Positions 19,108 to 25,841 of a stretch of DNA of 32,928 nt are shown here, piece after piece (position 1 is the first letter of the stretch; the number at the start of each line of letters is the position of its first letter). Below the pieces are notes generated by a model that was not told the origin of the DNA, ran no database searches, and saw only the letters and a program-made list of their open reading frames with translations. The translations under genes and the position numbers were made by a program. Origin of the DNA: a virus; IMG/VR virus record IMGVR_UViG_3300028895_000206, positions 1-32,928 of that record. One strand, written 5' to 3'.

Positions 19108-20928
19108 ATGAATATATACGATCAGGCAAAGTATTTCGAGGGACGCTACCGTGACGGTAGTGTGCAACTCTACGAGGGACTTGAATACAAACAGCGCGAA
19201 CTAATCAAAACGGCTGACTTCTACGCACTCAGTCGCTACGCCAGTGGTCAAAAAGACGACCTGGGACGTGACAAGCCGTTCTTCAACGTAGTGAACTTCC
19301 GCGTTACGCTCGCAAAGACTGCCACAGAGTTCGACATCAAGGACTTCCGTGCAACAAGCGATAACAGCAAGGCATGGGCGCAGACGATGTTGCTGAACCG
19401 TGAGATGTACAAGTGGATGAAGCAAACAAAGTTCAGCACATTCCTGAACAAGTACGCATACGTGCGTCCAAAGTACGGTGGCGTGCTGTACAAAAAAGTG
19501 CTCAAAGACGGCGAGCTGTACCTAGAAGTGTGCGATTGGCGCAACACACTGACTGACCAAGTGGACATCATTGGCTCACCGATTATCGAGGAACACTACC
19601 TGTCACCACTGGACTTCATCAACAAGCGCGGTACGTGGAACGATGAGGCAATTGACCGTGCGCTTGAGTTGTTTGAGGAAAAGCGCGAGCAGCAAGGCGA
19701 CGACGAGGCACCGATGCGACTCAAGGTGCATGAGATAACGGGTGTGTTCGACCATGACACATACCTAGAGGCACAGGGCAAAGAACCACAGGACGCAACT
19801 GACCGCTACTACCTGCAAAAGCACTTCCTATTGGTAGACGAAGACGACGAGGACTGCGAATACGTGCTGTACAGCCAGAAGCCAAAGGAACTAGACTATC
19901 GCTACCTTGCATGGGAAGAAGTGACAGGCCGTGGTTTGGGCCGTGGTGTTATCGAGGAAAGCGAGGAGGGCCAGGTATGGGTAAACGACCTGGTGATCAA
20001 GCAGAAGAACACTATGGACTTGGCTGGAAAGGTCACAGTAGTCACCGATGCAGACAACGTGGCTGGGAATATGTTGGAGGTAGACGACGGCAAGGTATGG
20101 AAAGTCGAAGAAGGCCGTCGTATGGAAAAGCTAGAGCTTGCACCAGCAGCACTTGGCAACTTCCAAAACATTGTCGAACAGTGGGAGAACCAACTCGACA
20201 AGGCCAACAGCACATTCGACGCAAACACAGGCGAACAACCACCATCGGGCACCCCATACAGCCAGACAGCACTGTTGAACCAGGTGGCACAGCGACCATT
20301 CGCCTTTCGACAGGAGGAAGCTGGCATTGACCTAGAGGAGGCGTTCAATGAGTGGGTTATTCCACACCTTATCAACAAGTTGAAAGGTGAGCACGTACTG
20401 GCAGAGGAATACGACGAAGAAGAATTGGAGGCTATCGACGAGGCATACGGTAATAAGATGGCACGCAAGGCCGCAAAGGATATGTTGCTCAAAATGCAGA
20501 CGTTCACACAAGAGGACATCGACACAATCAAGGCCGAGAACATCGAAATGGCACGCAAGGGAGGCGCAAAACGACACGTCAAGATACCTGAGAAGTTCTT
20601 TGACGGTTGGGAGGGCAAGGTAACGCTCAACATCACCAACGAACAGGAGAACAAGGCAGCCGTACTGACATCACTCAGTCAAATCATGTCAACGGTGTCA
20701 CAAAGCTACAACCCACAGACGGGCACGTTCGCAATCCTAGAGAACCCAACACTGGCAAAACTGTTCGGCACCATTGTAGACAAGGCAGCAGTCGGTATAT
20801 CACCTATAGAACTAGGCATAGGCGGCCCTCAGAAGCCACAGGCTGCCCCACAAGGCCCTGCAACACCGTCACCCGTACAATCCGTCACACCAGGACAAAC
20901 ACAGCCCACAGAAGCTCCTGTAGCGTAA
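19108..20928 (+). CDS. Portal protein
   Basis: The 606-residue protein immediately follows terL. It has the portal pattern: an N-terminal region with KTAxxF-type segments, a beta/alpha core with LSPLDFINKRGTWND, a long helical stem region (about 260-400) including SGTPYSQTALLNQVAQRPFAFRQEE, and an acidic helical crown-type region. A Pro/Gln-rich disordered tail (from about 575) ends it. Portals form the 12-fold ring at the capsid vertex through which DNA passes. Assignment rests on position, size and these segments. A 31-base gap separates it from terL. Confidence 0.85.
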   Translation: MNIYDQAKYFEGRYRDGSVQLYEGLEYKQRELIKTADFYALSRYASGQKDDLGRDKPFFNVVNFRVTLAKTATEFDIKDFRATSDNSKAWAQTMLLNREMYKWMKQTKFSTFLNKYAYVRPKYGGVLYKKVLKDGELYLEVCDWRNTLTDQVDIIGSPIIEEHYLSPLDFINKRGTWNDEAIDRALELFEEKREQQGDDEAPMRLKVHEITGVFDHDTYLEAQGKEPQDATDRYYLQKHFLLVDEDDEDCEYVLYSQKPKELDYRYLAWEEVTGRGLGRGVIEESEEGQVWVNDLVIKQKNTMDLAGKVTVVTDADNVAGNMLEVDDGKVWKVEEGRRMEKLELAPAALGNFQNIVEQWENQLDKANSTFDANTGEQPPSGTPYSQTALLNQVAQRPFAFRQEEAGIDLEEAFNEWVIPHLINKLKGEHVLAEEYDEEELEAIDEAYGNKMARKAAKDMLLKMQTFTQEDIDTIKAENIEMARKGGAKRHVKIPEKFFDGWEGKVTLNITNEQENKAAVLTSLSQIMSTVSQSYNPQTGTFAILENPTLAKLFGTIVDKAAVGISPIELGIGGPQKPQAAPQGPATPSPVQSVTPGQTQPTEAPVA

Positions 20929-20929
20929 T

Positions 20930-21163
20930 ATGGAAAAGGACGCACTCAAGCAATTCTACGAGCAAGAAGTCATACGTGAAACGGTGCGTGTGTATATGCA
21001 CGAACTGTTGGACAAACTCGCGCTCAAGGCCGTTTACTCAGATGATGAAGTGACAACGTGGGGTTTCCCCGAAGCACGCAAAACCATTGACAAGCTGTTC
21101 TCAACATTAGAAGAACAGTACGGCGAGAAAAACAAGCCTAATACAACTAATCAAGCAAAATAA
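20930..21163 (+). CDS. Small hypothetical protein in head module
   Basis: The 77-residue protein is acidic and helical (LKQFYEQEVIRETVRVYMHELLDKLALKA), beginning one base after the portal stop. It may be a head assembly or scaffold partner given position. No family was recognised. Confidence 0.6.
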   Translation: MEKDALKQFYEQEVIRETVRVYMHELLDKLALKAVYSDDEVTTWGFPEARKTIDKLFSTLEEQYGEKNKPNTTNQAK

Positions 21164-21164
21164 C

Positions 21165-21350
21165 ATGCCAGCAAAAAAGAAAACCGCAAAAAAGACTGTC
21201 AAGAAGACCGTCAAGCAAGTAGCTACAAAAGCTGTAAAAAAGGTACGCAAGGCAGCGAAAGGATGGGGTGATGTAGTCGATACAGAAGTCGAGATAAAGC
21301 CTCGTTACGGTTGGGAGGGTGAACGTATTTATAAAAATAGGTTACAATAG
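21165..21350 (+). CDS. Lys/Ala-rich histone-like small protein
   Basis: The first 36 residues are built of KKTAKKTVKKTVKQ-type repeats like histone H1 tails or bacterial Hc1-type proteins. The C-terminal 25 residues are mixed (GWGDVVDTEVEIKPRYGWEG). It probably binds DNA, perhaps inside the capsid or during packaging. Start is one base after the previous stop (TAAcATG). A TACAAT at its 3' end may be the promoter for the scaffold gene. Confidence 0.65.
   Translation: MPAKKKTAKKTVKKTVKQVATKAVKKVRKAAKGWGDVVDTEVEIKPRYGWEGERIYKNRLQ
21343..21348 (+). promoter_or_regulatory. Possible -10 (TACAAT) for scaffold-capsid genes
   Basis: TACAAT overlaps the stop codon of the histone-like gene and is followed by AGAGTC and ATT, echoing the AGAGAA spacing of the leaderless promoters but without an ATG. 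If used, it gives a 70-base leader before ATG 21425. Confidence 0.4.
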
Positions 21351-21370
21351 AGTCATTAGCCACGGCAGAA

Positions 21371-21417
21371 AAGGCATGAACTGTCATAATAGCCCGTCAG
21401 ATAAGGCATGAGCTGAC
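21371..21417 (+). repeat. Direct repeat and hairpin in the scaffold leader
   Basis: AAGGCATGAACTG (21371-21383) and AAGGCATGAGCTG (21403-21415) differ at one base. GTCAG (21396-21400) can pair with CTGAC (21413-21417). The element lies just before the scaffold start and could bind a protein or ribosome. Its meaning is unknown. Confidence 0.5.
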
Positions 21418-21424
21418 AACCAAT

Positions 21425-21964
21425 ATGCCCAAAGAGGACATACAGCCAGAGGGACAAGGCACGAACCCTACGGATGAGGAAGTCACCACAGACGACTCAA
21501 CTGAGAACGAGGAAGAAGTGGCAGGGGAAACAGAGGCCCCTGAACAGCCCGACCTAGCTTTAGAGCTAGAGCGAGAACGTAAGAAAAACTACGAGCTTGC
21601 ACAACGGCTGAAAAAAGAGAAGTCGAAGTCTGAAAAGACTCGCACTGATCTTGAAACTCCTGACGTTCCCACTTCGGAGAACGCAATTCAAGAGCAAGTT
21701 CTCAAAGCACAAGGAATGGAAACGGAACTCATAGCAGTTCTCAAGACCATTTCAGAAGACCAGGGAGTTGACCTGATCACCGCGCAAAAAGACGACTACT
21801 TCCTATTTAGGAAAGAGAAGTTTGAGCAGGAGAAAAAGGACAAGGAAGCTGGCCTCGGTGCGTCAAAGGGGAGTGGTCAAGGGAAGCCCAAAAAGGACTT
21901 CTCGACACCAGGACTTTCACAAGACGAACACAAGAAGCTTTGGAAACGAGCAATGAAAAGCTAG
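21425..21964 (+). CDS. Capsid scaffolding protein
   Basis: The 179-residue protein has an acidic disordered N terminus (residues 1-45, rich in Glu/Asp/Thr), a coiled coil (ALELERERKKNYELAQRLKKEKSKSEKTRTD, about 45-75) and a basic C terminus (HKKLWKRAMKS). This is the standard layout of phage scaffolds, whose basic C-terminal helix binds the coat protein. It lies directly before the major capsid gene with 48 bases between them. Sequence is not conserved among scaffolds, so assignment is by composition and position. Confidence 0.8.
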   Translation: MPKEDIQPEGQGTNPTDEEVTTDDSTENEEEVAGETEAPEQPDLALELERERKKNYELAQRLKKEKSKSEKTRTDLETPDVPTSENAIQEQVLKAQGMETELIAVLKTISEDQGVDLITAQKDDYFLFRKEKFEQEKKDKEAGLGASKGSGQGKPKKDFSTPGLSQDEHKKLWKRAMKS

Positions 21965-22012
21965 ATACGAAGTAGGGAGCCATTACACAGTCACACTAGC
22001 AACTAATTTAGT

Positions 22013-22927
22013 ATGGCATTTCCTACAACTTCAGTTGGCGCATACAGCAATGGTTCAACCGACCTCGATGCAATGATGCCCTCACTGTGGGGAGAAAAAG
22101 TAAACGACTTCTACCGTGCAAACCTCGTGTGTGCCCCGTTCTTCACGGATCGCTCAGACGAAGTAGCAGATGGTGGTCGTATTATTTACACCCCATCCGT
22201 AACTGAGATGGCTGCAACGGCTAAGTCCAACGCAACCGCAGTTACACTCGTCGCTCCCGATGAAACGAACGTCACCCTCACCATCGACCAGTGGTACGAG
22301 GTATCGTTCGCCATTGAGGATCGCGAAATGGCTCAGGTCAAGCACAGCTACACCGTACAAGAGTCCTACGCTCGCAGCGCAGGATACGGCGTAGCAAAGA
22401 AGCTCGACACAGCTATCACTTCTCTGTTCTCTGGCTTCAGCCAGTCAGTTGGTGCTTCAACCACCAACCTCGCAGACAGCGAAATCCGCGCTGCTATCGC
22501 TTACCTCGACAGCGCAAACGTACCACAGGAAGACCGTGCATTCTTCATGCACCCTGATGTCTTCTGGAACGATGTACAGTCACTCGACAAGTTCTCACTG
22601 GCTATCAACAGCCCAGTTCAAGACCCTGTCGCCAAGAAGCCTATGGCATACCTGTACGGTATCCCTGTGTACATCACCACCCAGATACAGTACGTTTCTG
22701 GCACGACAGGCCGTTACAACGCTCTCGCTCACAAGGATGCTATCCACTGGGCTACCTCACCTCTTGGTTCTGGTGGTTCAAAGGGCAGCATGGTTGGCAG
22801 CGCAGGTGTTCGCGTCCAGTCAAACTACATCCCAGAATACCTCTCAACTCTCACAACCGCAGACATTCTCTACGGTGTAATCGAGAACCGAGATACTTCT
22901 GGTGTGAAGATGCTCACGGCTGCGTAG
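22013..22927 (+). CDS. Major capsid protein
   Basis: The 304-residue protein follows the scaffold and has the features of an HK97-fold coat protein of the P22/T7-like non-crosslinking type. They are an N-terminal arm (PSLWGEKVNDFYRANLVCAPFFTDRS), a beta-strand region with TIDQWYEVSFAIEDRE, a spine-type helix (RSAGYGVAKKLDTAITSLFSGF), DSANVPQEDRAFFMHPDVF, and LYGIPVYITTQI near the A-domain. Codon use is noticeably optimised (CTC, ACC and GCA frequent), as expected for the most abundant protein. It is followed by a terminator that allows separate control of downstream genes. Confidence 0.9.
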   Translation: MAFPTTSVGAYSNGSTDLDAMMPSLWGEKVNDFYRANLVCAPFFTDRSDEVADGGRIIYTPSVTEMAATAKSNATAVTLVAPDETNVTLTIDQWYEVSFAIEDREMAQVKHSYTVQESYARSAGYGVAKKLDTAITSLFSGFSQSVGASTTNLADSEIRAAIAYLDSANVPQEDRAFFMHPDVFWNDVQSLDKFSLAINSPVQDPVAKKPMAYLYGIPVYITTQIQYVSGTTGRYNALAHKDAIHWATSPLGSGGSKGSMVGSAGVRVQSNYIPEYLSTLTTADILYGVIENRDTSGVKMLTAA

Positions 22928-22941
22928 GTTCACCTACACAG

Positions 22942-22980
22942 TTGTCCACAAGCGCCCTACGGGGTGCTTTGTGGTATACT
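22942..22980 (+). promoter_or_regulatory. Extended -10 promoter TGGTATACT after the capsid terminator
   Basis: TATACT (22975-22980) with TGG upstream starts only five bases after the terminator T run. TTGTCCACA (22942-22950) lies 24 bases upstream of the -10. The expected start near 22987 leaves a 22-base leader to the ATG at 23009. Confidence 0.6.
22951..22970 (+). terminator. Intrinsic terminator after the major capsid gene
   Basis: AGCGCCC (22951-22957) pairs with GGGTGCT (22962-22968), with a TACG loop and a short T run. An adjacent inverted repeat, GTAGGT/ACCTAC (22924-22937), spans the capsid stop codon. The T run is weak, so partial readthrough is likely. Confidence 0.7.
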
Positions 22981-23008
22981 TTATGCACTACCATAAACCA
23001 TTGTCGCT

Positions 23009-23173
23009 ATGGAACGAAAATCTATCATGGCTGACCACCAAAAGGCAGCTACGCAAAAAAAGAAAGGCGGTACGGTCATTGCACCGACCAGCCAAATGAC
23101 GCGCACCAGGCAAATCATAGACAAGGCTGGCAACGTCATTGAGGAAAAGGTAATCAAACCAAAACAACAATGA
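23009..23173 (+). CDS. 54-residue basic protein upstream of a glycosyltransferase
   Basis: This small gene is the first after the 22975 promoter. The product is Lys/Gln-rich and polar with no hydrophobic core (QKKKGGTVIAPTSQMTRTRQI). It overlaps the glycosyltransferase start as ATGA (23170-23173). It may be a minor virion or regulatory protein. No family was recognised. Confidence 0.55.
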   Translation: MERKSIMADHQKAATQKKKGGTVIAPTSQMTRTRQIIDKAGNVIEEKVIKPKQQ

Positions 23174-24261
23174 GAGCCTACTTTGTAAGTTCAGGTCTAC
23201 AGGGCTGCTATTTCTACCGTTGTTTTCTACCGTTGACTGAGAACGGGTGGGATGGCGATCAAACGACGATGATACTAGATAACGTCAACAAGACACCAGA
23301 AGACAAAGCCTATGCAGCACAACAAGCAGATGTCGTGGTCTTTCATCGACCAGACGACCCCAACAAGCTCAAACTGGCACGAATGCTCAAACAGCAAGGC
23401 AAGAAAATCGTCTTTGACAACGATGACACCTACAAGGACGACGGGGGGTTCAAGCTCAACGAGTATATGGACAAGGAACGATTGGAGACAGGCCTTGCCA
23501 AAATCAACGAAACTATTGACGACTTCATCAAAGAAGCTGACTTGGTTACGACCACGACTGACTACCTCGCAGACGAGTATCGCAAACTCAATCCAAACGT
23601 CGTCGTGTTGCCAAACTGCATAGACCCGTTCTACTTTGACGAACCGAAACGCAACGAGAGCGACAAGGTGCGCATCGGCATCACTGGCTCAATAGGTGTC
23701 ACGTCAGACTTTGACATCGCCTACGACCTCATCACACGCACCATAGACGACGAGCATATTGAATGGGTGCTGTTCTCAATGCCTCGCAACCGAGGCGACA
23801 AGGTTATGAAGGAACTGTACAAAGACGAGTACGAAAAACTAGACAAGATACAAGACCGCATCGACTGGCATGGGTTTGTAGATATGGAGCTGTACTACGA
23901 CTACTTGAACGAGCTACGGCTTGATATAATGGCAATTCCACGGGCTGACAACTATTTCAACCGATGCAAGAGCAACCTCAAGTTCCTCGAAGCCTCGTTG
24001 TTTGAAATACCCGTCATTGCACAAGGGTTCCCAGATGGGAAATCACCGTATCAAGTGGACAAGCATGACGCTGAACACATGATTATAGCCAATGACACAG
24101 ATGAGTTCGTTGCTGCCATACGGGAACTATCCACAGACCTCGACAAACGCCGTGCTATGGGGAGAGCTGCCCGTGAGTATGTAGAAGACAAATACAACAT
24201 TACTAATAACGCCGAACTATGGGAAAAAGCGTATCAAAGCCTGTTCCAACAGGAAAAGTAA
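23170..24261 (+). CDS. GT-B-type glycosyltransferase (GT4-like) in the head module
   Basis: The 363-residue protein has two Rossmann-like halves. The N-terminal half includes YRCFLPLTENGWDG, VVVFHRP and KKIVFDNDDTY (75-100). The C-terminal half has RIGITGSIGVTSDFD, a WHGFVDMELYYDYLNEL segment and the donor-site RCKSNLKFLEASLFEIPVIAQGFPDG (about 277-302) in the place of the GT4 EX7E motif. Such enzymes transfer a sugar from an NDP-sugar. It lies between capsid and adaptor genes, so it is made with virion proteins and could glycosylate the virion. No membrane segment is seen. Confidence 0.8.
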   Translation: MRAYFVSSGLQGCYFYRCFLPLTENGWDGDQTTMILDNVNKTPEDKAYAAQQADVVVFHRPDDPNKLKLARMLKQQGKKIVFDNDDTYKDDGGFKLNEYMDKERLETGLAKINETIDDFIKEADLVTTTTDYLADEYRKLNPNVVVLPNCIDPFYFDEPKRNESDKVRIGITGSIGVTSDFDIAYDLITRTIDDEHIEWVLFSMPRNRGDKVMKELYKDEYEKLDKIQDRIDWHGFVDMELYYDYLNELRLDIMAIPRADNYFNRCKSNLKFLEASLFEIPVIAQGFPDGKSPYQVDKHDAEHMIIANDTDEFVAAIRELSTDLDKRRAMGRAAREYVEDKYNITNNAELWEKAYQSLFQQEK

Positions 24262-24794
24262 TCATTGAGGACAAGACCCTTATCAAATGGCTCGCACAAA
24301 AGGACGAGCTCGTGAAAGACGGGCGCAAGATTAGCAAGGAAATCGCTGACATCGAGAAGCGTATCGAAGAACTATCCAAGCAAGAAATGGAGTTGACGGG
24401 CAAAGTTGAACCAAAGGAACTCATCAAGGAGGGTAACGAGCTACGCGAAAAGATAAACAAGGACGTAAAGAAGCTGGAAAAAATCAGCAAGGCAATCTAC
24501 GCAGAAAAGATGAAAGCTATACCTGACGACATGCGAAAGGAACACCTTGCACTATCAGACAAAAAGGAAAAGGCCGAAAAGGAACGAAACAAGATGGCCC
24601 TCAAAGTGCAAAAGATAAAAGACCGTGCCATTCCCAAGATACAGAAGTACGTTACAAAGGAGAACTTCCTGGATGAATACGAAGACTTGCTGACCGCAGA
24701 CCTGAAAGGTGGCAAGGTTGTCGTGGAGAAGTTTAGTCACCTAGACGACTGGAAGCGACAGTGGGCGGCAAAGCATAGTACAATAGAAAAGTAA
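24219..24794 (+). CDS. Lys/Glu-rich coiled-coil protein in the head module
   Basis: The 191-residue protein is almost wholly helical and charged from residue 30 to 145, with heptad patterns (ISKEIADIEKRIEELSKQEMEL). It then has a mixed C-terminal region ending WKRQWAAKHSTIEK. It starts inside the glycosyltransferase gene (43-base overlap). It might be a minor virion or scaffold-like protein. No family was recognised. A 112-base intergenic stretch follows. Confidence 0.6.
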   Translation: MGKSVSKPVPTGKVIIEDKTLIKWLAQKDELVKDGRKISKEIADIEKRIEELSKQEMELTGKVEPKELIKEGNELREKINKDVKKLEKISKAIYAEKMKAIPDDMRKEHLALSDKKEKAEKERNKMALKVQKIKDRAIPKIQKYVTKENFLDEYEDLLTADLKGGKVVVEKFSHLDDWKRQWAAKHSTIEK

Positions 24795-24804
24795 AGGGTT
24801 GGAT

Positions 24805-24850
24805 CGGGGGGTGCAAGGGCTTTCCAGCCCTCAGCGACTTGCACCCTCCG
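24805..24850 (+). ncRNA. Strong stable hairpin between head genes
   Basis: CGGGGGGTGCAAG (24805-24817) pairs with CTTGCACCCTCCG (24838-24850), thirteen pairs with one G-U. A competing or inner stem GGGCT 24817-24821/AGCCC 24826-24830 shares one base. No T run follows, so this is not a standard terminator. It could be an RNA-processing site, a protein-binding site or a leader element for the adaptor gene at 24907. Confidence 0.6.
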
Positions 24851-24906
24851 TTCGTGCCATTTACAATTAGGGAAAGCGTTGTCGTTGGCGCATAATTTAA
24901 GCAATC

Positions 24907-25647
24907 ATGCTCTCTTACAACGACACCAGCACATACAACGGCATAATCCAGGCCGAAGAACGTTTGGTCTATTCTAGCGACTATGGCCGTATCAGTGGAA
25001 ACACAAAAGAACTAGCGCAATGGACAGTACGCAACAACCAGGCACTCAGCAGGGCCATGGTTCTTATGAGTGAGTTCGCGAACCGATGGCGCATTGGTGA
25101 CTGGAACCACGGCAGCTACGACACGGCAACCGAAGACATTACCAGTGGCACACGCGAGATAGCACTGACTAATCCACAGGATATCCTGTTTATTTTCAAG
25201 GTACTGATACTACAATCAGCTACTGCAACCGACTACACACAAATCTACCCGTTTGACCTACGAGAACGTGGCACGCAAGCATACGCAGAGGACGACGCAT
25301 CATACACGGGCGTACCATTCCGCTATGAAAAGGTCGGTGGCTACATTAGCCTGGCACCTAAACCGAACTACAGCGCAACAGACGGCTTGAAATACTACTA
25401 CCAACGCGCACCACACCAGTTCACTACAGCCGACACAACCGCAACGGCTGGTATTCCGTCGGTGTTTGACCAGTTGATACCGCTTTATGCAGTTGACCAG
25501 TACGCTACCGAGAACACCAACCCGAACCTCAAGGCACTGGTGAACAATGATATTGCCCGTATGGAGGCCGACATCAAAAACTTCTTTCGACAACGAGAGG
25601 AAGACCGCGTACCGCAGATGATGGCCGTAAAGCGTAGCTCACGATAA
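24907..25647 (+). CDS. Head-tail adaptor (tail tubular protein A/gp4-like)
   Basis: The 246-residue protein shows a helical N-terminal half (ELAQWTVRNNQALSRAMVLMSEFANRW), a beta-hairpin insertion (FRYEKVGGYISLAPKPNYSATDGLKYYYQRAPHQFTTAD) and a C-terminal helix (QLIPLYAVDQYATE). This arrangement is typical of adaptors that sit under the portal ring of short-tailed phages. It precedes the large nozzle-type gene, as in T7 and P22-like maps. The family assignment is by pattern and context. Confidence 0.7.
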   Translation: MLSYNDTSTYNGIIQAEERLVYSSDYGRISGNTKELAQWTVRNNQALSRAMVLMSEFANRWRIGDWNHGSYDTATEDITSGTREIALTNPQDILFIFKVLILQSATATDYTQIYPFDLRERGTQAYAEDDASYTGVPFRYEKVGGYISLAPKPNYSATDGLKYYYQRAPHQFTTADTTATAGIPSVFDQLIPLYAVDQYATENTNPNLKALVNNDIARMEADIKNFFRQREEDRVPQMMAVKRSSR

Positions 25648-25841
25648 TGGAAGACCAGAGCAAACAAATCAACGAGATCTTGCAGAACCTACAGCAGTTG
25701 CGAGGCCAGGTGAAACAGCTTGAGGACACGATGCAACGCATGGACAAACAGCAGATCAAGATAGTAGGTAACTTTGATGGTACGAACGCTCCAGTCACCG
25801 TCAACGGCATTAGACGTAAAATAGCAACCACAGCACCATGA
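25647..25841 (+). CDS. Short coiled-coil protein
   Basis: The 64-residue product has a heptad coiled coil (INEILQNLQQLRGQVKQLEDTMQRMDKQ) and then a beta-type tail (IKIVGNFDGTNAPVTVNGIRRK). Its start overlaps the adaptor stop (TAATG) and its stop overlaps the nozzle start. It may be a small trimeric tail component. Function is unknown. Confidence 0.6.
   Translation: MEDQSKQINEILQNLQQLRGQVKQLEDTMQRMDKQQIKIVGNFDGTNAPVTVNGIRRKIATTAP

Noticed and set aside
19902-20654. 250-codon minus-strand ORF opposite the portal gene
   Set aside because: Ser/Cys-rich shadow of the portal reading frame. No other supported gene is on the minus strand.
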